The position numbers and the translations under genes were made by a program. A stretch of 64,000 nt of DNA from Mimachlamys varia. Its lineage: Eukaryota > Mollusca > Bivalvia > Pectinida > Pectinidae. Of the stretch, positions 1 to 10,800 are shown in pieces. The notes under the pieces are model-generated. The model was given only the letters and a program-made list of their open reading frames with translations, was not told the origin of the DNA and made no database searches. Within the stretch, counting starts at the first letter, position 1. The number at the start of each line of letters is the position of its first letter. The stretch is taken from NCBI GenBank assembly GCA_947623455.1, contig OX392534.1, positions 35,779,426 to 35,843,425 of the forward strand. The letters are read 5' to 3'.

Positions 1-175
1 GACCCTTTGATGTACATCAATAGAATCTCGTGGTCACATAACGGTAAAAACAGTCGGTTGCGGCTCGTTCGTAATATTCAAAAGACAGGCATGCATCAGC
101 CTAACGATTTGTAAGGTATTTTTTCCTGATCATGCCTTCAGTTTTGCTATGACATATTCTAGGAGTTTAGAGAGT
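1..175. repeat. fragment of interspersed repeat shared with 35.9-36.2 kb
   Basis: The block TTGATGTACATCAAAAGAAT-like plus CTCGTGGTCACATAA (near 5-45) and the block GCCTTCAGTTTTGC (near 133) recur in the same order at 35945-36020 and 36150-36175. The copy is cut by the window edge. No coding potential is seen. Confidence 0.6.
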
Positions 176-361
176 GTAGGTGAGCATAATCCCGAGGTTT
201 ATGAATGCTAACATTTTTTTCAAATGATGTTGATATCGTATCCATTCATGGAATACAAAGTTCCCTCTGTTCAAAAGAATGTATCTCGTTGGTGATTACA
301 ATTCCTAATACAGATATCAGATAATTATTCAGACGAAATTCAGTGTTGATATCTGCCCCAG

Positions 362-478
362 ACATATACAGTCAAATCTGTCATAAATGACACCTCTGTA
401 TACAAAACGTCTGTCTATAAAGGACACGTTTACTCTGTCCCTTAGGTGTCCTTTGTAGACAGGTTTGACTGTATATGT
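362..478. repeat. short inverted-repeat (MITE-like) element
   Basis: Positions 362-382 and 458-478 are 21-nt inverted arms (ACATATACAGTCAAATCTGTC with one mismatch) around a 75-nt centre. The centre itself carries AAGGACAC/GTGTCCTT. The size and terminal symmetry fit a non-autonomous DNA element. No target-site duplication was identified. Confidence 0.6.
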
Positions 479-522
479 ATGGCATTAGATCGATCTTCTA
501 TCAGACATGAATTAAGCCTTAC

Positions 523-655
523 GTCCAGTTCTGGCATACACGTCCGAGTCCGCCACACATAGACAGAGTCCATCACGGAGGAGTTGATGAATCTGAGCTG
601 CGTTGGTCAAGACACTGAGACCGATGGTCAGTACTACGTATACTGTACCCCGCAT
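523..655 (-). CDS. first coding exon of a small secreted peptide (partial)
   Basis: Read from an ATG at 655-653, the minus strand encodes a typical signal peptide (MRGTVYVVLTIGLSVLTNA, residues 1-19). A short polar stretch with a CLC motif (CLCVADSDVYARTG) follows. The frame meets a stop 48 codons in, but before it lies GGAC|GTAAGG, a strong splice donor at 522/521. I therefore read 523-655 as a first exon of 44 codons plus one base, with later exons beyond the left edge or too small to see. If the transcript is unspliced, the product is a 47-residue peptide ending in GRKA at 512. I do not recognise the family. No acceptor or second exon was found in the 510 bases that remain. Confidence 0.4.
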
Positions 656-721
656 GGTAAATATCGAAGTTTGGAAAGGGACAAATATGTCGATGAATAT
701 TTCCAAAATACCACGTGACAA

Positions 722-1050
722 GTATACGTGATACGTACACAGATAAGATCTGTTATCATTTCAGTTCCGTGTCACTTTATCAAGATACTGGATATTATTA
801 TACTGTACATTGTTTGTAAAGCATTGTCTTTATAACTGGAGTCAACATCATCGTTTAGTTAAAATCATCTTATTACTATTTTTTAAATCTCAAAACCTGC
901 CTGCCTGTACCATTACTTCCTTCTTTATTTTTTAGGTATGTATGTTGTCACCCTTGTGTTAATGGAACGCCATATTAACATACAATGTATTAGGAATAAG
1001 ATTCATCAGTTTGGTATGAATTATATATACTGAGTTTGTTTTGTACACAA
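722..1050. other. intergenic, no feature seen
   Basis: AT-rich DNA upstream of the secreted-peptide exon and downstream of the retroelement remnant. No convincing promoter motif or ORF was recognised. Confidence 0.4.
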
Positions 1051-3003
1051 ACAGGAATTGAAAACTTAATTTGCGAGCTTTCGAAAACGTCTGTTGCCTT
1101 TGTCAAGCATAGAGTACAATAGCCAAGTGTCGGTGTTCTGACCGCTGAAATCAGCGCACTACCCGAAATGGGCCGAGTTAGAGAAGTCAGCTGTCAAAAT
1201 CGAAGCGCGACATTTCGTCCAAATGTACTCTAATACTACAGCTAGACAGAGGGACGGGTAAGATAAAAAAAAAATCAGAGAATACCAAAGCGTCAACAAA
1301 ACCATAATCCGAACTCAAAATCGATTAAAAAAGGGGCAAAATAGGAACAAAGGAAAGATTTACATGGAGACTCTCGTAAAAGCACAAGAGAATAAGACCA
1401 GGTGTTCCGGAAGAGAAAGCGTCTTCTGCTTCATCGACGACATCCGCCATTTAGATCCGCCATGTAAATCTTGGTCACATACAAGTAAGCATCAATCCTC
1501 AAAATGAGAACCGAGTCATCATTGTCATCACAACAAGTAAACACACTAACAAAAAAACTCAGAAACGTCCATCTTCATATCACACAAAGATACAGAATAT
1601 TTCTCCATGAGATCAAGATGGCGACCATAAAACTTGCCCATAGTCTTCTTAAACCTGCATTTCTCAAATCCCTGTGACGTAAGTTTGTTCGTCAGTTGAC
1701 ATCTATCACGAAAATCGCGATATTCAGAGCAAGAAAGGGAACGTTCACGATAGGAAAATCGAAATCGTCACGTTTTTCATACAGCTTAGTAGTAAGTTGC
1801 CCGTGTTGGTCATAGTTTAAGTAAAGATCGAGGTAAGAAGCTGATGTATGAGAGTCTGTTGTGTCTTAAATCTCAAGTTCAGCAGGGTCAGCAAACTTCT
1901 TGTTGTTTATAGACAACACATCGTCGATATACCTGAAAGTGAAATTGAAAGATTTGGCAAGGTTTTTGTTACCCGTACCTGATAAGCCCCTCGACAAATT
2001 CAGCCTCGTATGAAAACAAAAACAAATAAGCCAAACGTGGTGAACAGTTAGTGCCCATTGGAATGCCAACAGTCTGTTGGAAAATCGTTCCTCCGAACTC
2101 AACAAATATATGGTCAACAAAGAATTCAATAATTCGTACTATATCTTCCTCAGTATATTTCAACCTAGCTTTTGCTGTGTTTTTCACAAAGTATGCTCCA
2201 AGATATCTCACAGGCATGTATTTGTATCGTCGTTCACCTTTTTTGGAAAAGAAAGCTCTCATAATGAGAGACCGAAGACGTTCTTTCAGTTTGGAATGTG
2301 GTGTGGTAGTGTACAGGGTGGAAAAATCAAATGTTTTGATGGACGAAACATTTTTGAGAAGGGGGTGCTCAAGACGACTGATCAGAAGATCTTTTGAGTT
2401 TTTCAAAATCCACATCCCATTAATGCCACTTCTGGAGTATATAGTGTCACAATAAGACAGATGCCCTGATTTAACGGTACTAAGAATGGTAGTAAGAAGT
2501 TTTGATAATAGCTTGGTTGAGCAATGAGACGAGCCAGCGATAAAACGTTGCTTATAAGGATCCTTGTGTAGTTTAGGTTTCCAATATAGCCGAGGTAAGT
2601 CAGCGTCTTTATCATTAACGGGTATTTTGAATGATGGTAATACTGATGAATGATTGGAAAGTAATTCATCTTTCAAAAAACCGATTAATGCGTAAGTAGG
2701 GTTACCTTGGTTATCAAGCAGGCCCAGTTCTTTTTGCAGACAATGAATGTAATAGTGTTTGTAAACTAGGATCAGGTTATTAGATGCCTTGTCTGCAGAC
2801 ACAATCACATATTTGTCATATAGGTCATTGAGTGTTGTTCGAACATCGGGGTCAAGAAAAATCGATTTGTGTTTAGTTTTCATTTTGTATGGTAAACTGC
2901 TTATTCTTTTCTGAATAGAGGACCTGATAGATTTACCCACTCTGAAAGTGAATCCAATTCAGCATGTTCACGTTTAGCCCATTGTCTGGCGTAATCTTCT
3001 AAA
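1050..3003 (-). mobile_element. Penelope-like retroelement, copy A (decayed RT)
   Basis: The minus strand encodes a Penelope-like reverse transcriptase. Reading from about 3003 there is an EDYARQWAKREHAELDSLS start, then DKYVIVSADKASNN, LPRLYWKPKLHK, motif A FDFSTLYTTTPH, and motif B QQTVGIPMGTNCSP. The catalytic FRYIDDVLSINN follows, with YIDD encoded at 1931-1920. The C-terminal part reads QLTTKLYEKRDDFDFP and then MGKFYGRHLDLMEKYSVS before a stop at 1546. The copy is dead. A frameshift near 1980 separates motif B from YIDD, a stop replaces a lysine at about 1867, and about 20-30 codons are missing before CSEYRDF. No GIY-YIG endonuclease is readable. The tail to 1050 is non-coding; its 1380-1440 block recurs inverted at 17.87-17.96 kb. 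Confidence 0.85.
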
Positions 3004-3890
3004 ATTAAAAGATTTGGAAAGGCTTTTGTTACCTGTCCTCATTAGCTCTTACACAAATTCAGCCTCGTATGAAAACAAAAACAAGTCAGCTAAGAGTGGG
3101 GCACAGTTTGTTCCCATAGGAATGCCAACAGTCTGCTGGAAAATCTTCCTCCAAACTCGTCGTCCGCCTTTTTTTGGAAAAGCAAGCTCTCAAAACGAGA
3201 CATCTTTCAGCTTTGTATGAGGTATGGTAGTGTTCAGGGTGGAAAAAATAAATGTTTTGATAGAAAAACAAACCCCTATTAAGAAAGGGGTGCTCAAGAT
3301 TGATCAAAAGATGAGGTTTTTTTTAAATCCACATTCCGCCAATTCTACTTCTAGAGTATACAGTGTCACAATAAGACTGAAACACTGATTTAATTGTACA
3401 AAGAATGGTAGTAAGAAGTGTTGATAAAGGCTTGGCTGAGCAATTAGCAGAACCAGCGGAAAAAATGCTTTTAAGAACCTTGTAGTTTTCGGTATCCAAT
3501 AAAGACAAGGTAGGTCACCGTCTTGCTCATTAACCGGTATGTTGAAAGATTGTAAAACTGAAGTAAGGGTAGATAGTATTTCATTTTTCGAAAAACCGGT
3601 AATTATGGTTGTTACCTTGGTTATGAAGCAGGCCTAGTTATTTTTGTAAGCAATAACTGTAATAGCGTTTGCAAACAGTTATCAAGTTGTAAGATGCTTT
3701 ATCGGCAGACACAACCACATACTTATCATGTAGATCGTTGAGTGTTGTTCGAACAATGGGGTCAACAAATATCATTGCATTTTTTCTGAATAAAAGACTA
3801 ATAAACTTAACCCGATCTGAAAATAAATCCAATTCAGCTTGTCCACGTTTAGCCCGTTGTCTGGCATAATCAAAGTCTTCGCCAACCTGC
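3004..3890 (-). mobile_element. Penelope-like retroelement, copy B (truncated)
   Basis: A second, more decayed copy lies immediately upstream of copy A in the same orientation. It opens with DYARQRAKRGQAELDLFSDR (3870-3810), then DKYVVVSADKASYN (3740-3690). LLTTILCTIKS, YCDTVYSRS and a degraded motif B region (PADCWHSYGNKLCPTLS) follow. It ends at KSFNF, just before the place where RYIDD should begin, and joins directly to the N-terminal segment of copy A. Multiple frameshifts and stops are present. The catalytic YIDD segment is absent. Confidence 0.75.
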
Positions 3891-4470
3891 ATCTCTGGAA
3901 TCCCTGTACCGGAAGATTATTCATCAACAGCCAACATCTGCCATGGGAATCCCGTTATTTAGAGCAAGAATAACGAATCAACTGTGGCAAATTAAAGTTG
4001 TGTATAGGTTTAGATACCAGAGGTTATTACCAAGAAAGGGATAGTTCAAGATATGACAATAAAACCATCACGTTTAATAGCTTAATAATAAGCTGCCGAT
4101 ATTTGATCTAAAGATCTAGGTAAGCAGCTATTGCAGAAGAATCTGTTTTCTATCCTTTATTTCACGTTAAGAAAAGTATATTCGACAGACTTGGTCAGCA
4201 AACTTATCATTATTTTTTGACAACAAATCGTCGATATATTTGAAATCGAATTGAAAAGATTAGGGGAGGGGGTAACACTTTCTGCATGGGTATTCGAGAT
4301 GAGTCAGAAGATCTTTCGACATTTTGTAAATCCTCATACCGTTTATATCACTTCGGAGCATGACACTGTAGTATGGTATTAAGAAAAGTAATAAAACGTG
4401 TTGATAAAGGCTTGGTTGACCAATATGTTGCTTATAGAGATCAAATTCAGCAATTTGTAAAAACAAAAGA
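3891..4470 (-). mobile_element. Penelope-like retroelement, copy C (two pieces)
   Basis: A third remnant on the minus strand. 4466-4260 encodes IGQPSLYQHVLL and DINGMRIYKMSKDLLTHLEYP, matching the pre-motif-A region of copy A. It jumps to FKYIDDLLSKNNDKFADQV at about 4245-4185, which keeps the YIDD box. It continues through a stop-riddled C-terminal region to VQGFQRCR at about 3895, where copy B begins. The RT core between the two parts is deleted. Confidence 0.7.
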
Positions 4471-4870
4471 TGATTGAATTTGTATAGCTGTTAGAAGTTG
4501 TCGCTAGTCGTGTAAATAAACGTGGAAATTTCAACACGAGATTTTTATTATCAAATTTACAGTCTACACTGATATTCACTCGATAACCGAGTTATTTTCC
4601 AGTAACTATACTTAAGAACGTGTAAAGTTTCTATGAAGTCGACAACAATACATGTGGGCGGAGCTATGCAAATTATCCGGTTCGAATCACAATTGTATGA
4701 CGTCATTAACAATTGACATGGGCGGAACTAGCTACGGTTTATGCAAACTTCATGCTGTTACATTTATTGAACTGTTTTCACGTTTGTAAGTTTTGAAATG
4801 AAATATATGTCTGCAGATGGGGCTAAATTGAACAGAAAAGTTATGAACCATTTACAGGAAAATACTGTAA
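4471..4870. other. intergenic spacer with palindromic and GC-box-like motifs
   Basis: No gene is seen. A small block (4650-4740) repeats GGGCGGAGCTA / GGGCGGAACTA and contains ATGCAAAT and TGACGTCA. These are promoter-like words, but no transcript can be tied to them. Confidence 0.3.
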
Positions 4871-4874
4871 ATAT

Positions 4875-5004
4875 AAGGATTAACCTTTGATTTTGTTTAG
4901 TTTATTAGATCATAAATCCAATGGAATGCGTTTACTTTAAATTTACCGACTGCTCCATTGGATTTAAGATCTAATAAACTAAACAAAATCAAAGGTTAAT
5001 CCTT
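4875..5004. repeat. long hairpin (50-bp inverted arms)
   Basis: 4875-4925 and 4954-5004 are near-perfect inverted repeats, beginning AAGGATTAACCTTTGATTTT on one side with its complement on the other. The loop is about 28 nt. This is a foldback-type MITE or a recent palindromic duplication. It has no coding potential. Confidence 0.85.
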
Positions 5005-5075
5005 AATTAATTGACGTTGTTTATGTGAATATGTAGTTAAAGGAACCTTAGAAAGTTTTGTAACCGAAACGAAAT

Positions 5076-5245
5076 CTCGGTCAATATAACTTCCTCGTGT
5101 CTCTATAGCCACATATTCTTCTCGGTTTATATAACATTGTCATGTCTATATAACCACATATTCATCTCGGTCAATATCACATTCTCAAGTCCATATAATC
5201 ACATATTCGTGTCGGTCAACGTCATTTTTTCATGTCTTTATCGGT
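5076..5245. repeat. 45-bp tandem repeat, about 3.7 copies
   Basis: Units start with CTCGGTCAATATAAC and end with CACATATTC(T/A)T. Three full 45-nt units at 5076, 5121 and 5166 are followed by a partial fourth. Confidence 0.8.
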
Positions 5246-5823
5246 CCATATCCCCAATTATAACCTCTTTAATTGGTGTTGTATATAAGAATGTTAGATA
5301 AAGGTTCCACGTATAAAAAATAAATTGTACGAAAGAAATGCTGGTAATATTGACGGAAATCATTGCTACTTCACAAATGAAATTATAACATACCTTACTG
5401 TTGTCCTGGAATTTCTAGGAATTTTCAGTATGACAAAGTTATGTAAGTAAGAGTACATGTGTTAATCAGTGACGTACAACACACCTGCAAGGTGACTTAC
5501 GTATTTCTGTCCTTATCTGTTAAAGGGTCATCAGGTTACATAAGTATATATACATTTATGGAATCTTAGATTCTATAGGAATGCTATGTATAAGCTGAAG
5601 ATGTTTGTTGACGAAATAGACATAATTGGATAATTAAACAACATTTTCTCGCTTGCTATCGGGGCGGCTATTATTATAAGCGTAGTATGAATCGTTTAAT
5701 TTGACACATCGTGTCCAAACAATTTGTACTCTCATCATTTACAAAGTAACTTACCATTTACCGAAAGAATGACAATAAGTAATTACCACCTCTTTGCCAA
5801 ACCCTAAATTACGTACATACACG
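5246..5823. other. intergenic, nothing recognised
   Basis: AT-rich sequence without long ORFs, tRNA-like boxes or repeats that I could match elsewhere in the window. Confidence 0.4.
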
Positions 5824-5825
5824 AA

Positions 5826-6183
5826 CAGGGGCTAAGCACGGACCTATGTTAATTACTATGGAATGATTGTCAGACAATTATTTTACCTTTATGCAAAACC
5901 CCGGATTCCAGCCAGCCTAGTAAACTATTACAGACGTGTAACGTGACGTATTTGGTAGCGAGTGAAAGATAAAAGTTCCATCTTTAAAATGAGGCACATG
6001 TAAAAAGGCACTTTACTTAGCGACGAAAATGAGCTTTGTGTGAGAATATGTCAATTTTCTCGTTCAGGCTAGAACTTTCCTTTGTTACAGATATATAGTA
6101 GTGGGAGGGGTTATATTCAAAGAGGTAAAATAATTGTCTGACATTTCATTTCATAGTAGCATAGGTCCGTGCCTAGCCCCTGT
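5826..6183. mobile_element. MITE with ~60-bp terminal inverted repeats
   Basis: The left end CAGGGGCTAAGCACGGACCT (from 5826) continues to ATTGTCAGACAATTATTTTA. The same sequence is inverted at the right end (6122-6183, ending ACCGTGCCTAGCCCCTG-like). The interior of about 230 bp is AT-rich and non-coding. No clear target-site duplication is seen. Confidence 0.75.
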
Positions 6184-6189
6184 GGATAC

Positions 6190-6784
6190 ACTGTAACAAC
6201 TAGAACTTTCAGTCAATGGCTAACATATACCCGCGTTCACCAACCCTTTGCAATAAAAACTTTTGTAAGGCAATGTTGATGTCTAACATTTTTATCTGCA
6301 TATACATCTACACATCATCCCTAACATTCCTTTGTAGTTTCATAAACCTATGGCAGCCAAAATCTGCTCAAAATAACCTGCATATCTACATATGGTCCCT
6401 AACATTCGTGTGAAGCTGCAATGGAATAGGTTCACTGGTTTAGAGTTGTCTGACCGGTACGTCGTTGTGTCTACAGACAGACAGATTGATAGAATGGCAA
6501 CCTGATTCCAGTATACTCCCCCGATAATGATACTCACTACCAAACCCGAAATCGCTTACCTCAAAATCATAACAAACGGAAAATCAATCGTGAAAACTTT
6601 CCATTTGTCCTGTATTCATTCCTGGAGTAAGCACATATCACTTTCCCTGGACTCAAATTGTGGTCTCGGTGGCTCCCTTATGTTGTCATATTCATGAAAT
6701 ACTTACACAAGGTTTTCTACATATAGATCTTCAAATTACATTGCCAAACATCGGCCCTCATCCTTATCTAATTTTCAAACTTGA
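6190..6784. other. intergenic, nothing recognised
   Basis: Short degenerate repeats of a CCCTAACATTC-type word occur near 6270-6410. No gene is supported. Confidence 0.35.
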
Positions 6785-7345
6785 AATTTTATGATCTGTC
6801 GTATGAAGAAAAAGTACCAGACACATGGAAGAAGCGCATCATCGTGAAGCTACCAAAGGAGGGCGACATCTCGGGATGTGGCAACTGGAGCGGAATCAAC
6901 TCTCTGATCTCGAACCCCAAACCTTCATTGGCAACAGCATGTCGCCAATAAGGAAGTTGCAAAGCGCAACGGCATAAATGAAATTGTGGCCGAGGTGAAA
7001 CAACGGCGGTTGAGATGGTTGGGTCACATTTTCAAGGTGAACAATACCAGACTCCTCTCTCTGCGATGAAATGGACACCACCTGGGAAGCGCAAGAGAGG
7101 CAGACCACTTGGAACCTGGAGGAGGACAAATTTTCAAGATGAACAATACCAGACTCCTCTCACTGCGATGAAATGGACACCACCTGGGAAGCGCAAGAGA
7201 GGCAGACCACTTGGAACCTGGAGGAGGACAATGGAGAAAGAGATGAGGGAGGCTGGCCAAATCTTGAATGAGTTGAGCTGACTTGCCAATAATAGACATG
7301 GATGGAGGAACTGTGTTGGTGTCTTATGTTCCAGGGGAACGAAGA
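6785..7345 (+). mobile_element. LINE (non-LTR retrotransposon) fragment, internally deleted
   Basis: Plus-strand remnants of a LINE polyprotein. 6800-6905 encodes VPDTWKKRIIVKLPKEGDIS and NWSGIN, the start of the RT domain. After a deletion of most of the RT, 7000-7345 encodes the C-terminus: QRRLRWLGHIF, MKWTPPGKRKRGRPLGTWRR, and after an in-frame TGA at 7279, NNRHGWRNCVGVLCSRG. A 102-bp tandem duplication (7029-7130 and 7131-7232) repeats the GKRKRGRP segment in frame. This is a pseudogenised, non-autonomous scrap. Confidence 0.85.
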
Positions 7346-7819
7346 GGATTAAGGCTTGTGAAAAAAATTCAATAATTTGTAAAAAAAAAATGATCCTAAG
7401 TTACAAATATTATGTTTCTATTAATCAAGTGTGTAACAGCAGGAATTTCTTTTCATTGATACAACTACATGTAAATTGTTTATTTCAGTTTTATGTCCTC
7501 GTATAAGCTAAGGTCATAATTATAGCGGCGGGAATGTAGATATCGTAATTTATTTGTTACTTACAAGGGTTAGTATATACAGTTACGTGCCTAAAGTCTT
7601 TCAATTCTATTTTTATTTTGCTATTAAACATGATATATTCTTTGCATCACAAACATTTTTTATAAATTTTCATGACTTTTTATTGATCATTTCTAATGAT
7701 AATGTGTACGCTTATAGAGAATTATTTCCTTTTACAGCTCATAATATTCTCACTTTTTCCGTTGTGCATAACAAGAGATACCACATACAATTTGTGTGAC
7801 GCCATTTTTAAGTCATTTT
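7346..7819. other. intergenic; right part is a diverged copy of the 8.4/9.4-kb repeat
   Basis: 7346-7550 is unrecognised. 7560-7819 aligns with 8370-8640 and 9460-9660: CTTTGCATTTCCAAG-like, AATTATTTCC, and TGACGCCATTTTTA blocks occur in the same order. It is thus an outlying third member of the local repeat family. Confidence 0.6.
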
Positions 7820-10800
7820 GGTAGCGTTATACAGAATAATGGCGTCACACGAAAATCAAGGGTAAATAATTGTGTAATACTCAAGAAATACATCACAGAA
7901 AAATAAATAAATTCTATGAGAATACACGATGTACACTTCTAGACCTAATGTCCAAATTTTGTCAAAATAAACCCATAAACAAAGTCAAGAAATTTCATTG
8001 AAAAAAAAATGGAAATACAAAGGAATATATAGCAAAATAAAAATATTAAAGACTTTTGGTACGAAACCGTATGTCGTTTCAGCGCATGAAATTGGACAGC
8101 ACGTGTACCTATAGGTAAGTAGATGTTTGTACTGTGGTGTTGTTTTCCCATTTCTGTATAATAATATTGACAATTTTTGAAGGTCAGAGGATATCAGATT
8201 TGCTCAATAATCTCCGCGTGTAATATTCGTGTGAATGGATGAGCCGCAGCAACACTACCCGAAATCTGATAACCTTTATCTGTCTGAATGGTTTAATGAT
8301 GCAACCAATATCTGCGCGTCTTGATATTATTAATTGTTATTTACACAAGTATGTACATGTATATATAATGACGGGCCAAACGTCTTTCTCTTATGTTTTT
8401 TTTTCGTTTTGCTATATATCATGATACATTCTTTGCATTTCCAAGTTTTTTCAATGAATTTTCCTAACTTTGTTTATGGATTATTTTTAATGAAATTTTG
8501 TATACTAATAAAGAATTATTTCCTGTTTCATCTCATAACATTGTTACTGTTTTTCGTTGTGCGTGACAAGAAATATCAGTTATTTACAACATCCATTTTT
8601 TGTGACGCCATTTTGACGGCATTTTGTAGCGTTATATTTATAGAAAAATGGCGTCACCCTGAAATTTACAGTATAAATAATTCTGTTATACTCCAGAAAT
8701 AGACCACGGAATGAAGCATTGATGACACGTAGCAGATTCTTACAAAAGTTTGCAAGCAATTTTTTTTCATAACCCTATGAAACTATTCAAATTTAAAACA
8801 TGTTTATGTACAATTTGACTGATCTAACAACGGATTCTTTTTAACAAGTCAATACGCAACGTCAATTGCCGCATTGGGACGTCACAGTTTTCGCGTTATT
8901 TTCGGATTTTGTTTTCATAGAGGTATGAAAAGAAAATCCAAACCAAACTGCAAACAATCGATGGAAAATTAATTATGAATAAATAAATATTATGAGAAGA
9001 ACCATTGGACACGTAGACATTTATGTCCAAATTTTGTCAAAATCCATTCATAAACGAAGCCAGGAAAATTCAGTGAAAAAAAAGTTGGAAATACAAATAA
9101 TATATAGAAAAATGAAAAAATTAAGACTTTTGACACGTAACCGTTTGTCGCTTCAGAGCATGAAATCGGACAGCACGTGTACCTATAGGTAAGTACATGT
9201 TTGTACTGTGGTGTTGTTTTCCCATTATTGTAAAACGAGACTGTATAATAATATTGATAATTTTAGAAGGTCGGAGGAAATCAGATTTGCTCAATAATCT
9301 CCGCGTGTAATGTTCGTGTGAATTGATGAGCCGCAGCAACACTACCCGAAATCTGATAACCTTTATCTGTCTGAATGGTTTAATGATGCCACCAATATCT
9401 GCACTTCTTGATATAACAGTGTATTTAATTGTTATTTACACAAGTATGTACATGTAATACATGCCAAAAGTCTTTCTTTCATTTAATTAGGTTTTTCATT
9501 TTGCTATATCTCATGGTATATTCTTTGCATTTCCAAGTTTTTTTCAATGAATCTCCTAACTTTGTTTATGGATTATTTTTAATGAAATGTTGTGCATGAC
9601 AAGAGATATCAGTTATTTACAACACCCAATTTTCGTGACGCCATTTTTACGTCATTTTGGTAGCGTTATATAGAAAAAAAGGCGTCACACGAAAATTTAC
9701 AGTGTAAACAATTTTGTGATTCTCACGAAATACACCATGGGAAAATAAATAAATATTATGGAAAGAAACTACTATAAAGTTATCACAACACATACGTTAT
9801 GATGAATTGGCTCATTTACAATAATACCTGCTGTAGAAAGCAATATATTTACACCCCTTCTTGAGCTTATTAAACTCTAATTGTGAATAAATTAGTGTAA
9901 ACGCAACGAAAAAAGGCTCAGCGGATTGATATTTGTTCAAATATGGCGTCGTTCACGCTTCAAAACAATAACTATTCGCTGACGGCCATTGTTTGGTTCC
10001 TTCAAGATTTTGAAACATGGAACATATATGGAATCTATTTCTGCCGATTATACAATAAAAGTTTATGGTCAATGCGTGAACATAACCACCGTTGTAAATA
10101 AAGACATAAATTCAAAGTGCTAGTAATATTATTTAATACCAAATTTACAAATAATGTAAATATTCACTATGGAGCGCTAACGCGCACCATAGAATATGTT
10201 CGTTGCTAACTGCGGGCATACTACCGTATACGCAGTCAAAAGGAGGTACAATCCTTATATAACGTAACTATAATTAGTGCAATTTTGATTTAGCGGAACG
10301 CTTTCATTGTGAAAATCGTTAAAATAATATTACCGCTTAAAAATGTACATTTATAGAATATAAAAACGTGTTCTTTTTTTTGTTTTTTCTCTAGCTCTAA
10401 TATAATTCATCTTACTCTTTTTTACTACATTAATTACTTGTCTTTCCAAAATAACACAACATACCTGAATAAAATGTCAAAAACTTACCTACAATGTACA
10501 TATATGTAGTTATCCCTCGATTTCACCGAAACGGGGGATATTAATTTGGGTTTATCCGTCCGTCTGTTCGAATGTCTGTCTGTCTCTCGTTTCTTTGCAA
10601 TAACGGCAACAAATATCATCCAACTTTCTTGAAATTTGATAACAAGGTTAAATGTCTAACGGGCTCGAACAAGTTACATATGTATATTGCCACATTTGGC
10701 AGACTTGATTTGGCGGAGTTATGGCCCCTTGATAAACGTTGCCGTGCAATGATGGCAACAACTATTATCCAATTTCTATGTATAAGGCGTTAGATTTGTT

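Noticed and set aside
1190..1245. Possible hammerhead ribozyme in the Penelope-like tail (GGACGAAA word on the minus strand)
   Set aside because: Penelope-like elements are known to carry minimal hammerheads, but the required CTGATGA core is not present at the right distance. The nearest CTGATGA (about 1004) lacks a following GAAA.
2051..2455. Plus-strand frames opposite the Penelope-like RT
   Set aside because: They are antisense shadows of the RT frame, which itself shows clear family motifs.
10572..10793. 73-codon frame present in both halves of the 4.3-kb duplication
   Set aside because: Recurrence at 14982-15203 reflects the segmental duplication. The sequence is part of a pearl-like element and starts in a GTCTGTCTGTC microsatellite.
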